NCBI RefSeq assembly: GCF_026340255.1
Contig: NZ_JAPEPJ010000001.1
Coordinates: 4,805,501 to 4,869,500, forward strand
DNA: 64,000 nt
Direction: 5' to 3'
Source of the DNA: Streptomyces sp. NBC_01408
Lineage (GTDB): Bacteria; Actinomycetota; Actinomycetes; Streptomycetales; Streptomycetaceae
The translations under genes and the position numbers were made by a program. Position 1 is the stretch's first letter; each line of letters begins with the position of its first letter. This document shows positions 63,927 to 64,000 of the stretch, one piece after another. The notes beneath the pieces are model-generated. The model did not search any database, had not been told where the DNA came from, and worked only from the letters and a program-made list of their open reading frames with translations.

Positions 63927-64000
63927 GCAGCGAGTACGGCCCAGGCGGTCGAAGCGGTGTTCAGGATCGAGTCCGCGCGGATCATCGCCGGTGTCGCCCG
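63921..64000 (+). CDS. ECF (ECF42-like) RNA polymerase sigma factor, 3' truncated
   Basis: Only the first 26 residues are in the window: a GTG-initiated frame continuing with AVEAVFRIESARIIAGVA, which matches the start of ECF42-group sigma factors. It follows the DGPF gene by 59 bases on the same strand, the conserved arrangement for this group. No better start is visible; an out-of-frame ATG lies at 63911. Confidence 0.7.
   Translation, partial: MTAASTAQAVEAVFRIESARIIAGVA

Overview
This is high-GC actinomycete chromosome, almost certainly Streptomyces. Third codon positions are nearly all G or C, starts are often GTG, Shine-Dalgarno sites are GGAG-like, and many genes overlap by 4 bases (ATGA/GTGA). 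Streptomyces-type families are present: a subtilisin inhibitor, PucR regulators, a CYP105-like P450 with a 3-iron ferredoxin, an ECF42-like sigma factor with a DGPF protein, and a ceb-like sugar importer with a beta-glucosidase. Three genes contain the rare TTA leucine codon read by the bldA tRNA. No rRNA, tRNA, CRISPR array, integrase or transposase gene was seen.

Layout. 1-7.8 kb: the end of a molybdenum hydroxylase operon, a PucR regulator, a KimA-like permease, a second PucR-type regulator and a TetR regulator with a palindrome in the divergent gap. 8.1-10.3 kb: a four-gene cassette of three roadblock/LC7-like proteins and one DUF4388-like/winged-helix-like protein. 10.5-14.1 kb: a large GT2 plus CDP-glycerol glycerophosphotransferase enzyme for cell-wall glycopolymer. 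14.2-18.7 kb: VOC protein, sirtuin, secreted protein, GNAT, subtilisin inhibitor, cyclic-nucleotide-binding protein and a small protein. 19-23.8 kb: two large secreted proteins (GH5 with a TTA codon; propeller/FN3/LamG/DNRLRE). 23.9-28.7 kb: an inverted-repeat element, a GyrI-domain MerR regulator, a TTA-containing lipoprotein, a peptidoglycan-binding protein and a DraRnl-type RNA ligase. 28.8-34.9 kb: a ROK regulator divergent from a sugar ABC importer and GH1 beta-glucosidase. 35-38.2 kb: an oxidoreductase and a secreted discoidin/beta-helix protein. 38.6-43.3 kb: a two-gene RNA repair operon. 43.4-50.5 kb: a second lipoprotein paralogue and a 2110-aa RHS polymorphic-toxin-like protein. 50.7-56.2 kb: phytase with a PHO-box-like repeat, a small protein coupled to a DUF418 membrane protein, Nudix, SRPBCC and HEAT-like proteins. 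56.3-64 kb: methyltransferase, DEAD-box helicase, cold-shock protein, TetR/DUF1304 pair, P450/ferredoxin pair, thioredoxin-like protein, DoxX-like protein, a second inverted-repeat element, a DGPF protein and the start of its sigma factor.

The most notable system is RNA repair. One protein carries RNA ligase and 5'-kinase domains. Its translationally coupled partner joins DUF504, an EEP phosphoesterase, a 2H phosphoesterase and a nucleotidyltransferase. A second, unrelated-class RNA ligase lies 10 kb away, and a DEAD helicase and cold-shock protein lie downstream. Other leads are the roadblock cassette, the TTA-controlled genes, a family of CTAG-ended inverted-repeat elements, and the RHS protein with an unmatched C-terminal domain.
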